The position numbers and the translations under genes were made by a program. DNA of 20,820 bases from Phaeoceros laevis. Its lineage: Eukaryota > Anthocerotophyta > Anthocerotopsida > Notothyladales. Positions 9,119 through 19,571 of this stretch are shown here, one piece after another. Under the pieces are notes generated by a model, which saw nothing but the letters and a program-made list of their open reading frames with translations, was not told where the DNA came from and searched no databases. Position 1 is the first letter of the stretch, and each line of letters opens with the position of its first letter. The DNA lies in the NCBI GenBank assembly GCA_049999765.1, contig JBNGIQ010007611.1, positions 1 through 20,820 on the forward strand. Direction: 5' to 3'.

Positions 9119-9983
9119 ATGGGGCACCTGGCCGGGCTCTATGCCATCGAACCAAACACATGCCAGGCTGTTGGAAAAGCAGACCCAAACACTGATAAGT
9201 AGGCTTGCCCGTGTTGAGAAGAAAGTTGGTTTCCTACAAAAGTGCGATGCAGAAGCAGATTTCTGGCTCAAGCCAGGTGATGGATCGCCTCCTGTTGCAG
9301 CACATCAAAGCATCTTGGTAATGTGATGCATCCGAGTAATCCGGTGCTTGTGATGCAAAGCTTTCGGTTAATTTGTTCCTGCGCCTTGAACTCTAACGTC
9401 AGTTAGTTTCCCTTCCACGCAGGCAAGTAGGTCACCTGTGTTCAAAGCCATGTTGAGCTCTGACATGAAGGAGCGGAAGGAGGGTGTGGTTACAATCGAG
9501 GACGGCAGCACATCAGAGGGTTTGAAGGGCTTTGTCCAGTTCCTCAACACCGCAGAAGTGGATGAAGAATTGATGAGCTCTAAGTGGGAGGAGTTACTTG
9601 GCCTTGCCGTCAAATACTGCGTGGAGGAACTGGAGGCCGAGTGTGTCCAACATGCTAAGGAAAAAATCCTACCAACTTTGGAACAAGGTGCAAGTCCGGG
9701 GGCTAGCGAGGAGGAGTTCGCAGAGACATGTCAAGGTGCCATGGCCTTGTTCAAGGCCGGTTTCAAGTATGGCGTGGAAAAACTCAAAGAGGCTGTTATC
9801 TTGCACGTGATTGGTGTCACACCAGGAGGATACCACCGTAGATTTCTATCATCTCTGAGCTACGAAGCAGAGAGGGAGCTAAGCCCGGCCCTAGCACTAG
9901 CACTTTGTGAAGCCATTGCCACTCGTACGACGGGTCTGAACCTGGTCAAGCGTAAGCGTGTAGAGGACCAAGAAGAGTACTAG
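9075..9983 (+). CDS. BTB/POZ domain protein (At4g08455-like), gene 1
   Basis: Two exons (9075-9317, 9423-9983) with a 105-bp phase-0 intron (GT at 9318, AG at 9421-9422) give 267 aa. The N-terminus is Asn-rich (encoded by the CAA repeat). It is followed by a short helix-forming stretch ending VEKKVGFLQK, then the BTB fold (about 60-165): DFWLKPGDG, VAAHQSIL (His77), ASRSPVFKAML, GFVQFLNTAEV, LLGLAVKYCVEELEAECV. The C-terminal half resembles the region after the BTB in gene 2. Plant BTB proteins of this kind usually act as dimers and as CUL3 ubiquitin-ligase adaptors; which partner or target is unknown. The family's N-terminal CxxC pair, present in gene 2, is missing here. 9075 is the first ATG after an in-frame stop at 9006; an upstream coding exon cannot be excluded. 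Confidence 0.85.
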
Positions 9984-11032
9984 TTCCTTGAAAACCAACT
10001 GTGAATCCAATAAGAAACCTCGGTATCAATTGTCATATATATAGCTATTGTGGTTAGAATAATAGTAGACAAAATATGGTTTGGTTTCATATTCCTAAAA
10101 GGACAATCCTGCATAATACCTGCTTCACTCCACCAAGGAGAGGACCTAATGATCTGGACAAGGTATGGAGTTGTTCTCCTCTAAGTCTAATAGGAATCTT
10201 ATGGGACCAGGATTACCTGAAGGTGATTGAACTGGGCACTCGTCCCGTAAACATGTATGTTGGAAGATGCACGCAAGGTGTTTGACTGTCTGCCCACAAG
10301 GGATGCGGTCACATAGGTTGTCATGATACATGGGTTTGGTGGACTAAGGCTTGGTCCGGGCCAGGCTGTCGGCATGATGTCCTGGCTTTCGCAGACTGTG
10401 TGCTTTTTTGCTTGTTCAGGTGCTGGTGCGATGTGCAAAATTAATGTGCAAGTGTTGGTGTGCTGATCAGACAGACTGTCAAGGACTTGCCGCGCATCTT
10501 CTCGCTCAGGCCTGCCTCCCTCATATCTGTGCGTTCAATGCGGGTCTCCCATGCCCAGCATATCCATATGTCCTGCCCTGCTATACAGCCCTAGGTAGCA
10601 CTTCCACAAGCCTTCAGGAGGCAGGGATGATGGCGCTACAAAATCATGAAACTACTCCCTGCCGTCTCCTTCCCGATTGATATTCTGGAACCAGCATGAG
10701 TTGTAAGTCTGATTCAGGGAAGAGTACTGTGATTTCCGGGAGGCCATTTTGGGGAGGAGGCAGATTGCAATTTGCAAAGGCTAAGAGGCAGATGCAGGCT
10801 GGAGACCAACCGCTTCATCCAATTTGAGCACCTTGCACACTTTTACAGCAAAGAAAATGTTTGCCAAGTAAGTTGACCTGTCTGCCAGTGACACATGCCA
10901 CATATCTAGTAGTGAAGTAGCTGTCGTGGCCAGTCTCGCTCCTTAGCTACAGCTAGTAGCTTGCTATAGGCTATAGGGCTCCCCCTTCGGAATTCTGGAA
11001 TCTTGTTGTGAACCCGGGCGGCCTGAGCTATC
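9984..11032. other. Intergenic between BTB genes 1 and 2
   Basis: The interval holds the 3' end of gene 1 (AATAAG-like word near 10008), a PPR gene scrap at 10248-10350 and presumably the promoter of gene 2. A 90-codon open frame at 10408-10680 has no recognisable domain. Confidence 0.5.
10248..10350 (+). pseudogene. Pentatricopeptide repeat (PPR, PLS-type) gene fragment
   Basis: From 10263 the frame reads EDARKVFDCLPTRDAVT, then TAG, then VVMIHGFGGLR. This is the characteristic PLS-class PPR core (DARKVFDxMPxRDxVxWxxMIxGF); the stop sits exactly where a Trp is expected (TGG to TAG). Upstream, in a different frame, VNMYV matches the preceding NMYxKCG element, so part of the repeat has been deleted. 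No other PPR repeats are visible around it. It is a short dead remnant of a gene of the organelle RNA-processing family. Confidence 0.65.
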
Positions 11033-12141
11033 ATGCAGCCGGCCTATCATGAAGCCAGATCTTCTTCAGGGGCTAGGCCCATGCCTCACTCGAACTGCCG
11101 CGTCTGCCGTTGCCCAAAACCCCTTTTTCATATTTGCGAGCAGTGCTACGATGAAGAATCCTCAAGGACTGGAAAGAGGCTGAGCAAGTTGCAAGCATAC
11201 GCCATGACTGTGAGGAGGAAATTACACAGTCTTCAGGAGAAGGTTGATTTCCTGCGAAAGTGGGACGCAGAGCTGTTCGAGCCACCCATAGCAGATTTTT
11301 GCCTCACGGGAGCTGACGGATCCTTCCCTGTTATGGCCCACCGAAGCATCTTGGTAAATCAATGCTTGTCAGATTACATATGTCCGGCTTTGGGAGCAAG
11401 TCATGAATACATGTTTTGTTTCCAAAATTGGGGGTCAAGTGCTCTAGAGTGTCTTTGTTTTTGCAGGCACGGCAGTCACCTGTGTTCAGGGCCATGCTGA
11501 CCTCCAACATGAAGGAGCAGAGCACCGGTGTGGTTGAAATCAAGGACGACTGCTCGTCCGAGGGTTTGAAGGCCTTTGTCCATTTCATCTACACCGCAGA
11601 AGTGGGTGCGGAAAGCATGGAGACCAAGTGGGAGGAGCTGCTGGGTATGGCCGTCAAGTACAATGTGAAGGAACTGGAGAACGAATGCGTCCAACACATC
11701 GTGACCAAAGTCGTACCCAAGCTGCCGCAAGCTGCTGAATGCGCAGCTGCTGGCGAGGAGCAATTTGAAGAAATTTGTGAAACTGTTGTTGGCCTGTACA
11801 GGATCGGCCACAAGTATGGTTTGCACACAGTCACAGAGCCCATCGTCAGGAACATGATTGGTAGTACTAGTGCAGGAGTCAGATCGTACCATGCTAGGTT
11901 CCTCTCCTCACGCAGCTATGGTGCCTTGAAGCAGCAGAGTCCGGGCATCGCGCTTGAGATCTGCGAGTTCATCGCCAGCAGGGCTAATTACATTAGATGC
12001 CAGACGGAATTCGAGGTGAAAGACGACCCAGACAAGGTGCTTCGGGACCTAGCCCGACAAGAGTTCCAAGCCACCTCTGACCTGCTTCCTCCGATCAATT
12101 CCTCCTTCCCCTGGTTTTTGTATACAGAGCTCGAGATGTAG
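11033..12141 (+). CDS. BTB/POZ domain protein (At4g08455-like), gene 2
   Basis: Two exons (11033-11353, 11467-12141) with a 113-bp phase-0 intron give 331 aa. The order matches Arabidopsis At4g08455: an N-terminal Cys motif (C22-x2-C25 and C35-x2-C38, likely metal-binding), a short coiled-coil stretch ending LQEKVDFLRKWDAELF, then BTB (about 86-190) with ADFCLTGADGSFPVMAHRSIL, ARQSPVFRAMLTSNMKEQ, AFVHFIYTAEV and LLGMAVKYNVKELENECV. A helical C-terminal region (about 200-290) and an unmatched tail end at PWFLYTELEM. It is probably a substrate adaptor of CUL3 ubiquitin ligase in nucleus or cytosol; this is family inference. The intron position and exon 2 sequence are the same as in gene 1 and in the relic at 7722, so the three are tandem paralogs. 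Gene 2 looks like the complete member. Confidence 0.9.
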
Positions 12142-12438
12142 AGGGCATACGAAATCTGTAGAGTGTAGACATACAAAATTTATTACAAAACCTGCAGTTT
12201 GGATGTTTCTTCCATGGAAGGGGATTTGGCAAGGGAATCTAGGTTGAATGTTGCTTATGTTAGTTAAGCTGCTTGATAAGCTGCTTCTTCTTCTTCCTAA
12301 TTTTGAATGTTGCTTCCACTTATTACCTTTATCTCCATTTGGCCAGTTGTATGTATGTATTATATTTACTGTGCATACACCTACTAGTTGACATAAACAT
12401 ATACAATATAAACATATCTTAGATAAACCTGCTTTCTT

Positions 12439-12515
12439 CCATTGCATTGCACCTCCCAAATAAACCTCCATTGCATTGTCCTAAATAAACCTCCATTGCA
12501 TTGGACCTCCCAAAT
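12439..12515. repeat. Three short direct repeats (CCATTGCATTG unit)
   Basis: Copies start at 12439, 12468 and 12493. Each is followed by a variant of ACCTCCCAAAT or CCTAAAT, with spacing of 29 and 25 bases. Confidence 0.7.
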
Positions 12516-12627
12516 TATATCAATTGCTTGAGCTCTATGTTCTTACATTATTCATTATTCATTAGTTCTCAAGCTCTCTCAAATTATATTGCTTGAGTTT
12601 ATTGAGTTCTATGTTTTAATATCATCC

Positions 12628-12933
12628 CTCAAAGCTTTCCGACAAGAATCTTTTCGTGAAGTAGATGCTAAAATGACTATGTAAGGAAGTGGAGCTAGGT
12701 AGGTTTTAAAAGAAAAACAGGGTTTGGCTTCTCAAAGTTACGAAGTTGGATGTAGTTAGGAAGTTGGATGTTTACTACTTCTCAAAGCTTTCCGACAAGA
12801 ATCTTTTCGTGAAGTAGATGCTAAAATGACTATGTAAGGGAGTGGAGCTAGGTAGGTTTTAAAAGAAAAACAGGGTTTGGCTTCTCAAAGTTACGAAGTT
12901 GGATGTAGTTAGGAAGTTGGATGTTTACTACTT
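12628..12933. repeat. 153-bp tandem duplication, near-identical
   Basis: 12628-12780 and 12781-12933 are two head-to-tail copies of exactly 153 bp. The only difference I found is A to G in GTAAGGAAGTGG versus GTAAGGGAGTGG. Such similarity in non-coding DNA means a recent duplication or an assembly artefact. There is no open reading frame across the unit. Confidence 0.95.
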
Positions 12934-13389
12934 CTAGGGACGAGACAACACAATAAGGTTTTGGTGAATTATCTAATAAAAAACTCTGCTTCACTCATGT
13001 AGAAATCAATATGAAGTTTTCATATGTTTGTTGGTTGTTGGCCTTCCATCTTTGTTTGTCTAAAGGTATACTTCTTTGACATTTGTTGGTGTTGGTGTTC
13101 GAGCTTCGTGTTGCCTATAGGATTTCCTACACATGCTAGCTCTTAAAGAGTGTGGTTGGTGGCATTTCATCAATACTACTCATAAGTGGGTCTTAGTACT
13201 AGAGTGATTCCATCCTACTAGGATTATGTTTGAGACCACTTAGACAATTATATCTTTTATTTGCATAGGATGCATGCATAGTATATGGGTTATGCTGAGA
13301 TGTGCTTGATCAATTAATTCCTTGAACAAGTGCAGGTTTCAAAGCAAGCATAAGTTACCACTACTTACAAGAGCTTTAGATCGCGGGAT

Positions 13390-14824
13390 ATGGATACACC
13401 ATGCGATATGGATATAGATGGGGGCACTCTGGCTTGGTCAAAGGTCAAATGGCTGAGATGTGTGTTGTTTCTGTCTTATCTTTAATTTTTTTTGTTTGCA
13501 AGTTCTAATTTGAAAGCCTTGTTCATCTTCAGATTCTAGTCTTGAGGCAGAAGTACCTCGAGACACTAGAGACTGCTATAGCTGTTCTTAAAGGCGAAGA
13601 CATGTCTATCAAGGATCCGGTGCGGAATTTCTGAACTCAATGGCTACAAATCCTAGGTTCCGATTTCAAACGTGGCTATGTATAATGCTCCTTCCTTAAG
13701 CTTCCTTTCTTCCTAACGCTGAAGGTGGCGTACGGGTGTGCTTGCGATCTTTCAGCGTGTAGAGGCTCACATCTCGTTAAATTTTCTCGAAGAGGCTGTG
13801 GAATACCTGCTCCGTTCAGAAAGCAGGGTAAAGAGGGAGATGAGCGATAAGAGAAATGCAGAAGGCCTGGACAAGCTGGAGACCAAGATCGTGAAAGCGC
13901 TGGGCAGGCATGGGTTCGCAGACGACGCGCGTACGGCACAGAGTATTCCTCGAGACAGTCCGCAGCCCGACGAGACAGGAGGGGTAATGTCTGAGGAAGC
14001 AGTAGATCAAGAGCAAGGCAGCGCAAGCCTCAGTGATCTTGTGCGCGAAATAGACCTCTTTTTCGCCTCGGAAGAAAACCAATTGCAAATGCAAGCTGAT
14101 CATGAAGCGAAGGACGTAGAATCTGCGCTACGGGATCCGGCAAAGCTCCCAGCNNNNNNNNNNNNNNNNNNNNNNNNNNNNNNNNNNNNNNNNNNNNNNN
14201 NNNNNNNNNNNNNNNNNNNNNNNNNNNNNNNNNNNNNNNNNNNNNNNNNNNNNTCATAAATTAATGCGGATGATAGATGAAGAGCTTGGACTGGAGGATG
14301 AAGAGCAGACGGTGGCGCCGGCACAGGAAGAAATCTCAGCTCAAGCCAATAAGATAGAGGAAGACACCCAGATGCAGGAGATCGAATCTGCAGACGATCC
14401 GGAAGAAATTCCAGCTGAAGCGCAGAAGACAGAGGAAGAAATCGAAGCTGAAGCGCGCGAGAGAGAGTCGATTGAACGGCACGAGAGGGAATCGGCCGAG
14501 CGCCGGGCGCGGGTGAATGCGTGGGTGGCTTGCGAAATGCTGGCGGTCTCGGAGGGGCGTGGGCCTGTGGACCCGGGGTTCCTCGAACGCGAGGAGCGTG
14601 CTGCCCTGGAAGGGCAGCCGCTTCCAGCTGACCATATGAATTCGGTCCGTCCCGACCTCGATCCCGCTGTGGTTCAGAGGGAGGTGTTGGAGAAACTGGA
14701 GCGCACAAGGGAGCGCGTCCAGCGCCAAATTCTTGCACGGCAAGCCGAGGACCGCCTTTTGGCCAATGCTGAGATAGCTTACGATACGGTAGAATCGCTC
14801 AAGAGGGATCTGGAAAATCTGTGA
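13390..14824 (+). CDS. Unrecognised acidic, coiled-coil-like protein, interrupted by an assembly gap
   Basis: Proposed exons are 13390-13443, 13533-13619, 13756-14153 (gap) and 14254-14824; all visible junctions are phase 0 with GT-AG. The start reads MDTPCDMDIDGGTLAWSK. Exon 2 (ILVLRQKYLETLETAIAVLK) looks helical and faintly recalls a CTLH motif, too short to assign. After that come charged helices (LEEAVEYLLRSESRVKREMS), then strongly acidic sequence up to the gap. After the gap the frame is Glu/Arg-rich (for example ERESIERHERESAERRARV) and ends at 14824 with a likely coiled coil (VQREVLEKLERTRERVQRQI). That gives 179 aa before and 189 aa after the gap. The two sides are joined only by similar composition and strand; the gap length is unknown and they could be two genes. 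I recognise no family and propose no function. Confidence 0.5.
14154..14253. other. Assembly gap (100 N)
   Basis: Exactly 100 N bases, the conventional placeholder for a gap of unknown size. Any frame or distance across it is unreliable. Confidence 0.99.
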
Positions 14825-15344
14825 AATCTTCAGCTAGTCATGCATCTGCGTAGCTAAATTAATATGTCTGCTGGACTCAACAACAGGACGTTGGCTCTTA
14901 GCTCCGGGCAAACACTTGGTGAGGCCTCGGCCTTGCTCGCGTCGACTGTTCGTCTGCCCAAGGGGCCTCCTCCACTACCAGAAGAACGCTGGCACCAACC
15001 CCGCCTGGGGCATCCGATTCGCCACCCTCAAAAGCCAGAACAACATTTCGTCGTAACTTGTACACCAGTCCGATTGAAATTGAGCACGTATCAATTATAC
15101 AGGTTGAAGGTTGATGCCTCTGTATCTCACTGACCCATTTGTCGAGGTGGTTGAGGTGCTTCTCATTAGAGCAATCTCCAAGGACACAAATTCAAGGCTT
15201 GCTTGCAATTGTAGCGCGGCCAGGCTTCCAACTTTCATCGGCTGCACCGACCAATTCCTCCGCTGTTGGGGGCCTAAATTTGGTCATGGCTAGTCTCGGT
15301 GGTACGCAGGCTCCAGTACTAATACAGACACTGCATTTCCAGAA
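14825..15344. other. Convergent 3' intergenic region
   Basis: This lies between the stop of the acidic gene (plus) and the stop of the receptor kinase (minus), so both 3' UTRs fall here. A plus-strand 89-codon frame at 14864-15133 has no domain. I see nothing else. Confidence 0.5.
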
Positions 15345-18300
15345 TCATCTGGCAACAGCAGGTGCGACGTTGCTCAAGGTTGGGCCACTTATGTCGACCA
15401 TACCGCTCAATTCAGGCCCCTGCTGCTCGTCTCCGTCGTCGTCCTCCATCTCCAAATGCTCAGCGTCGGCTCGCTGACACTTGAGGGCGGTGGAGGTTGT
15501 CTCCAGGCCCAACACTCGCAGCTTGTGAACGACCTCTGTCATCGTGGGTCTGCTCCTAGAGTTCTGCTCCGCGCACCAGAGGGAAAGATGCACGAGTTCA
15601 TAAAAAACTCTTGGGTCGTATTCGTCCTTCATGTTCTTGTCTACCAGCTCCTCCAGTGTATCTTTTTTGCTTGCTTGGAGCACCTGGTTTTCACAAAACC
15701 GTATGTTACAAGATGCGGTCAGAATCTTTGAGCAGCAAAGTTTGGCAAGCCGTGATGCGGCAACAGAATTTGCAAGGTGCTGCTGTCCCACCCAATCCAG
15801 TATGAAGAGGTGCGCAGGGGGTGCTGCAGGATCCACTGCGGCCCTTCCAGTGAGAATTTCCATCAACAGTATTCCGAAGCCGTAGACATCACTTTTCTCA
15901 TTCAGCTTTCCCGAGATGTAGTACCTGCATAAAGGAAATGAAATGTCACAAGTGAGTTTGTCAAGTAGGTGCCAAAGGCTAGGTATCGGCATCATGATGG
16001 TCTTACTCTGGATCAAGATAGCCAGTGGTTCCTTTCACAGTTGTGGTGATGTGGGTGGCATTATCTTGGTCATACTGAAACTGTTTGGAGAGCCCGAAAT
16101 CAGCCACCTTGGCACTAAGCTTTGCATCCAGAAGGATGTTGCTGCTTTTCACATCGCGGTGAATGACGGCTGCCACAAAGGAAAAGAAACTGCAAATGAA
16201 TCTGGAACTGTGGAATTCGAAAGCTAAGGAAATGTAAATCAAGCACAATGGTGATATATACCTGGACTACAGCCGTTGTGCAGATAGTCGAGACCTGTTG
16301 TAAGGGATGAAAACCCATGTTCACAAATCATCAGCTGCCCTAGTTATTGTGGAAGAAAAATCAAACCAGCAGTTGTGCACGCCTCACATACGTACCTTCA
16401 GCAACCTCACTTATGATGGCAGTCCGTTGGCTCCAACTCAAAGGATCGTTGGCTGCAGATTCCCCTGCAGCCTAAATGGAATCAACACCAGTATGCTTCT
16501 TCTAGACTGCTTAAGTTGGGAAAACGGGGAAACTTCAGATTTAAGCACCTCTGAGTCTCTTTGCTAGGTCTCCCCCCATCATATACTCATAGATCAAGAT
16601 CTGCTTGTTCCATGATTGGCAGTACCCAACAAGAGACACCAGATACTTGTGGCGCACCACCGACAGAAGCTCAATCTTGAACAGAGAAGTTTCATGTTAG
16701 GGAAGAATGACCAATTCTTTTGAATTCTCGATAAGAGGTCATAGCTATCTTGTTGAATTTGAACCAATACCAGCGTCTTGCCACCCACCTCATTGTAGAA
16801 CTCTTGTTTTCCCTGCTTGGAGGCGCTAGACAGAACCTTGACAGCCACCTGCTGACCATCTTTCAGCTGTCCACGGTAGACTGGGCCAAAGCCCCCTTGC
16901 CCAATCTTGTCCCCAAAGTTTTTTGTGGCTTGCCTCACCATGTAAAGGCAGAATGGCTGAGCTCTAGCACCCTGGTCGCGGAGTCGTGCCTGCAGGTTTC
17001 GGTAGTCCTTGTCAAACAATCCTGCATCCACCGAACGATCAGTTTTGCAAGTTTGAGGTAGTGCATCTCTGAGTTGCAGTAAAGGGCCAACTTTGGGTAC
17101 ATCACCATTTGTTGAGGAGTATGGCATATACACGAGGTACAGATACGGCCCCAGAATGATGACAAGCAGACAAAATGCACCCACAACAGCTCCAACGATG
17201 ATTCTGGAAGTGATGCTCTCTGTGCATTGTGTGCTGCAAAGCCCCTTGTTTCCTGAAAAGCTGAGAACGATGAAAGCAGGCATGGTTAACTCTTTTCATG
17301 ATCAAGTACTTCAGGTACATACACACCACATAGCGAGAAAGTATTCAACAACAGCCTCTGAGCCCAAGAATGTACTGTCGTGCACTGATCCACGTGTTCA
17401 GCACCTGAAATTGCTACCAAGGTTCGTAACCAGGTCCTCAGGGTAGCCACCTGTTAGCTGATTGTTTGAAACATCCCTGCAGACAGAAGATTAGGATGCC
17501 GGTCTGATTGTGGCAGCAAGAAGGGCAAGCAGGCGGCAAACTCCACAGAACACTTACAGAATTCGAAGCTGTGAGAGACTCTCAAACCAGCCCGGGAAAT
17601 TTCCGTTAAGCTTGTTGTTGGAAAGGTTTCTGCAAAGAAAAGGGTGGGTGAATCAAATATACTGACAGATGTGTTTCACGAGAGAGAGCAACTAGAGGAG
17701 GAGAAACCATCCGTCTTACAAGTAGGTCAACGAAGTTAGAGAAGCAATGCTTGCAGGTATTGGCCCTGTTAAATTCTTCCCGGACAAGTTCCTGTGCACA
17801 GAAGCCAGCACGCAAATTAGCTCCAACCCAAGGCTCACGTTGATGCGAGATAAGCATTCTTGGAAGACATAACAACACCCACAAATGCGTGATTCGTATC
17901 AAAGAAGTCGCAACGTCCTTAGAGCAATCAAGCTCGTCCCACGGAGTAGGCATGCAAGGATCTCCAAACCCTAAATTCTGCAGGTTGAAAGTCTGTAGGA
18001 TGCGGTTCCATGCTTCAACTGCACATGTCACCCATCTTACTTGTGTCACTTTGTTGTCTAGCTTTACAGGTGAAGGGACTGCATCGGCATGGAAGCAAAT
18101 CAAGATTTTGGAATCGAAACTGTCAAACATACCGTCTGGAAACGAGGTGCGTGTGATATTCTTTTCTTGGCCGGTGAAGAACTCAGCTGCATTGATCAGG
18201 GGATCTATCATAACTGGCTCGTACTTCAAAATGCTGCAGGTGGTATGGTTGAGAGTAGAATTTAAAGATACGGTTGTGGCATAGTGTGTGGTAGAGCGAG

Positions 18301-19571
18301 CAGGTGGCAGTACGGCAAGGTCAGCTCCGAACTGATAAAACATATCGGTACAGGTGAAATCGAAAGCACGGTACTCCTCCGCAGTTTTGTTGAAATAAGC
18401 AAGGTACAGGGCGGGAAATAGCTGGAGACTGGAAGGCTCCCTGTAGACATCAGATCCCAGCAGAGGGTGGGTGACCGGGTCTAAGGAGAAATTGACCAAG
18501 GTGGGATGGGTTATTGCAGTTTGCATCACCTCAACGGGAGGCTCTGTAGGATCTACTGCACCGGTAAGCAGCCCTGATGCATCATACCTGACATCTACAG
18601 GCAGGGAGGTTTGAAGCACAGTGAATTTCTTCAGCTCTGGGAAGACTGTTAGGTAGTCCTCCCAAAACCGGTCATATGCATCTTGCGGGTACCTGCAGTT
18701 GCAAACACCTCAGTGCAATGGAGTGGATGGACCACAAACCAGGAAGGCAAGCAGGCAAAAATGTCGCACTAACCGGTAAAATGGACCTCCGAAGTTGACT
18801 CGAGTCACCAGATTCAGGTATGTGGTGGTGAAAGGAGCCGCAAAATCGTCAATGTATCTACCAGGTGGGATCACCCTAAGCTCGATAGAATTTACCAGGG
18901 GCGGAAGAGAGTCGTCCTCCCTGATCAGGCAGAAGGTCAGATCAACTCCCGGCTGCTGCGCTGTGATTGTCTCGAAGTAGATAGTCTGGTTGGCAGATTT
19001 CAGCTGCACGTATGCCCAGTAGTCGTAGTTCAAGCTCACCAGAAAGGAGGGGGGCCTGTTCAGCCCGTCGTAGTTCCCATACCGGAATCCTGCTCGGAAA
19101 AGATAGGTCGATCCAGGGGTCTCCAAGGGAACATCGTAACAGCTCCTGCGAGGGGATACCGAGGGAGGGAAATAGCGCAAGGTCTGGAGCTCCCGACGGA
19201 GGGATGCATTGCCTGAGCCAACATCTTGAAACACTCCCACCAGTCCCTGAGAATGGTTGAAGCTGCTTGAACCGTCGGTCTTCCAGCCGATGCCTTCCGC
19301 GCTAGTGAAGTCTTGCTCCCCTCCACAGTCGATGCTTACGAAACCTGGATCCACAACGCGCGGGCCACAGCAACTCTCACATTTGCAACAAAATGGCCAC
19401 AGGAATCAGAAGCCAAGCTTGTGCTATGTTTCAGAGACTGCGTCAATGGGATTCCAAGCACTCACCGGGTTGGCCTGCTGAAAAACGGAGAATCAGGAGC
19501 AGCACCAAGAAAGGCCACAGCAGCCAGAGGATATGCGTGGAGGACCAGCACGGCAATCCTCCCCGATTCAT
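15345..19571 (-). CDS. Malectin-like LRR receptor serine/threonine kinase (LRR-I type, At1g67720-like)
   Basis: Fourteen exons with agreeing phases give 974 aa: 19466-19571, 18774-19344, 18133-18692, 17883-18018, 17720-17791, 17558-17629, 17405-17476, 16789-17260, 16549-16675, 16396-16464, 16262-16294, 16007-16169, 15792-15924, 15345-15683. Signal peptide, 1 to about 32 ([13 protein letters not shown]). Malectin-like domain from 38 ([39 protein letters not shown]). GDPCMPTPW at 431-439. Three LRRs at 459-530, each in a 72-bp exon. Transmembrane helix about 550-574. Kinase with GQGGFG 650-655, Lys671, HRDVKSSN (Asp769), DFG 787-789, [11 protein letters not shown] and [13 protein letters not shown], so an apparently active RD kinase. 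It ends in an acidic, family-unlike tail ([12 protein letters not shown]). It should perceive an apoplastic ligand at the plasma membrane. The start is supported by the paralog at 20142, whose first intron falls at the same point. Confidence 0.95.

Larger units (their letters stand above)
12142..13389. other. AT-rich intergenic region with tandem repeats
   Basis: No gene recognised. It begins with the 3' UTR of BTB gene 2; AATAAA words near 12461 and 12484 are possible polyadenylation signals. It holds three short CCATTGCATTG repeats, a loosely repeated TTGCTTGAG...TCTATGTT segment (about 12520-12620) and the 153-bp tandem duplication. The last 150 bases would be the promoter of the gene starting at 13390. 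Confidence 0.6.

Noticed and set aside
8950-9195. Thr-rich plus-strand frame through the CAA repeat
   Set aside because: It does not join the BTB frame. The Asn frame from 9075 leads straight into the coiled coil and BTB domain.
11476-11892. 138-codon minus-strand open frame
   Set aside because: It is antisense to exon 2 of BTB gene 2, which is clearly coding on the plus strand.
13533-13619. CTLH domain in the acidic gene (LRQKYLETLETAIAVLK)
   Set aside because: The resemblance to CTLH motifs is limited to about 20 residues and the expected LisH partner is missing, so I left the protein unassigned.
14100-14738. 212-codon minus-strand open frame across the gap
   Set aside because: It contains 34 unknown residues from the Ns and is antisense to a better-supported plus-strand frame; it is proline/leucine-rich and without a domain.
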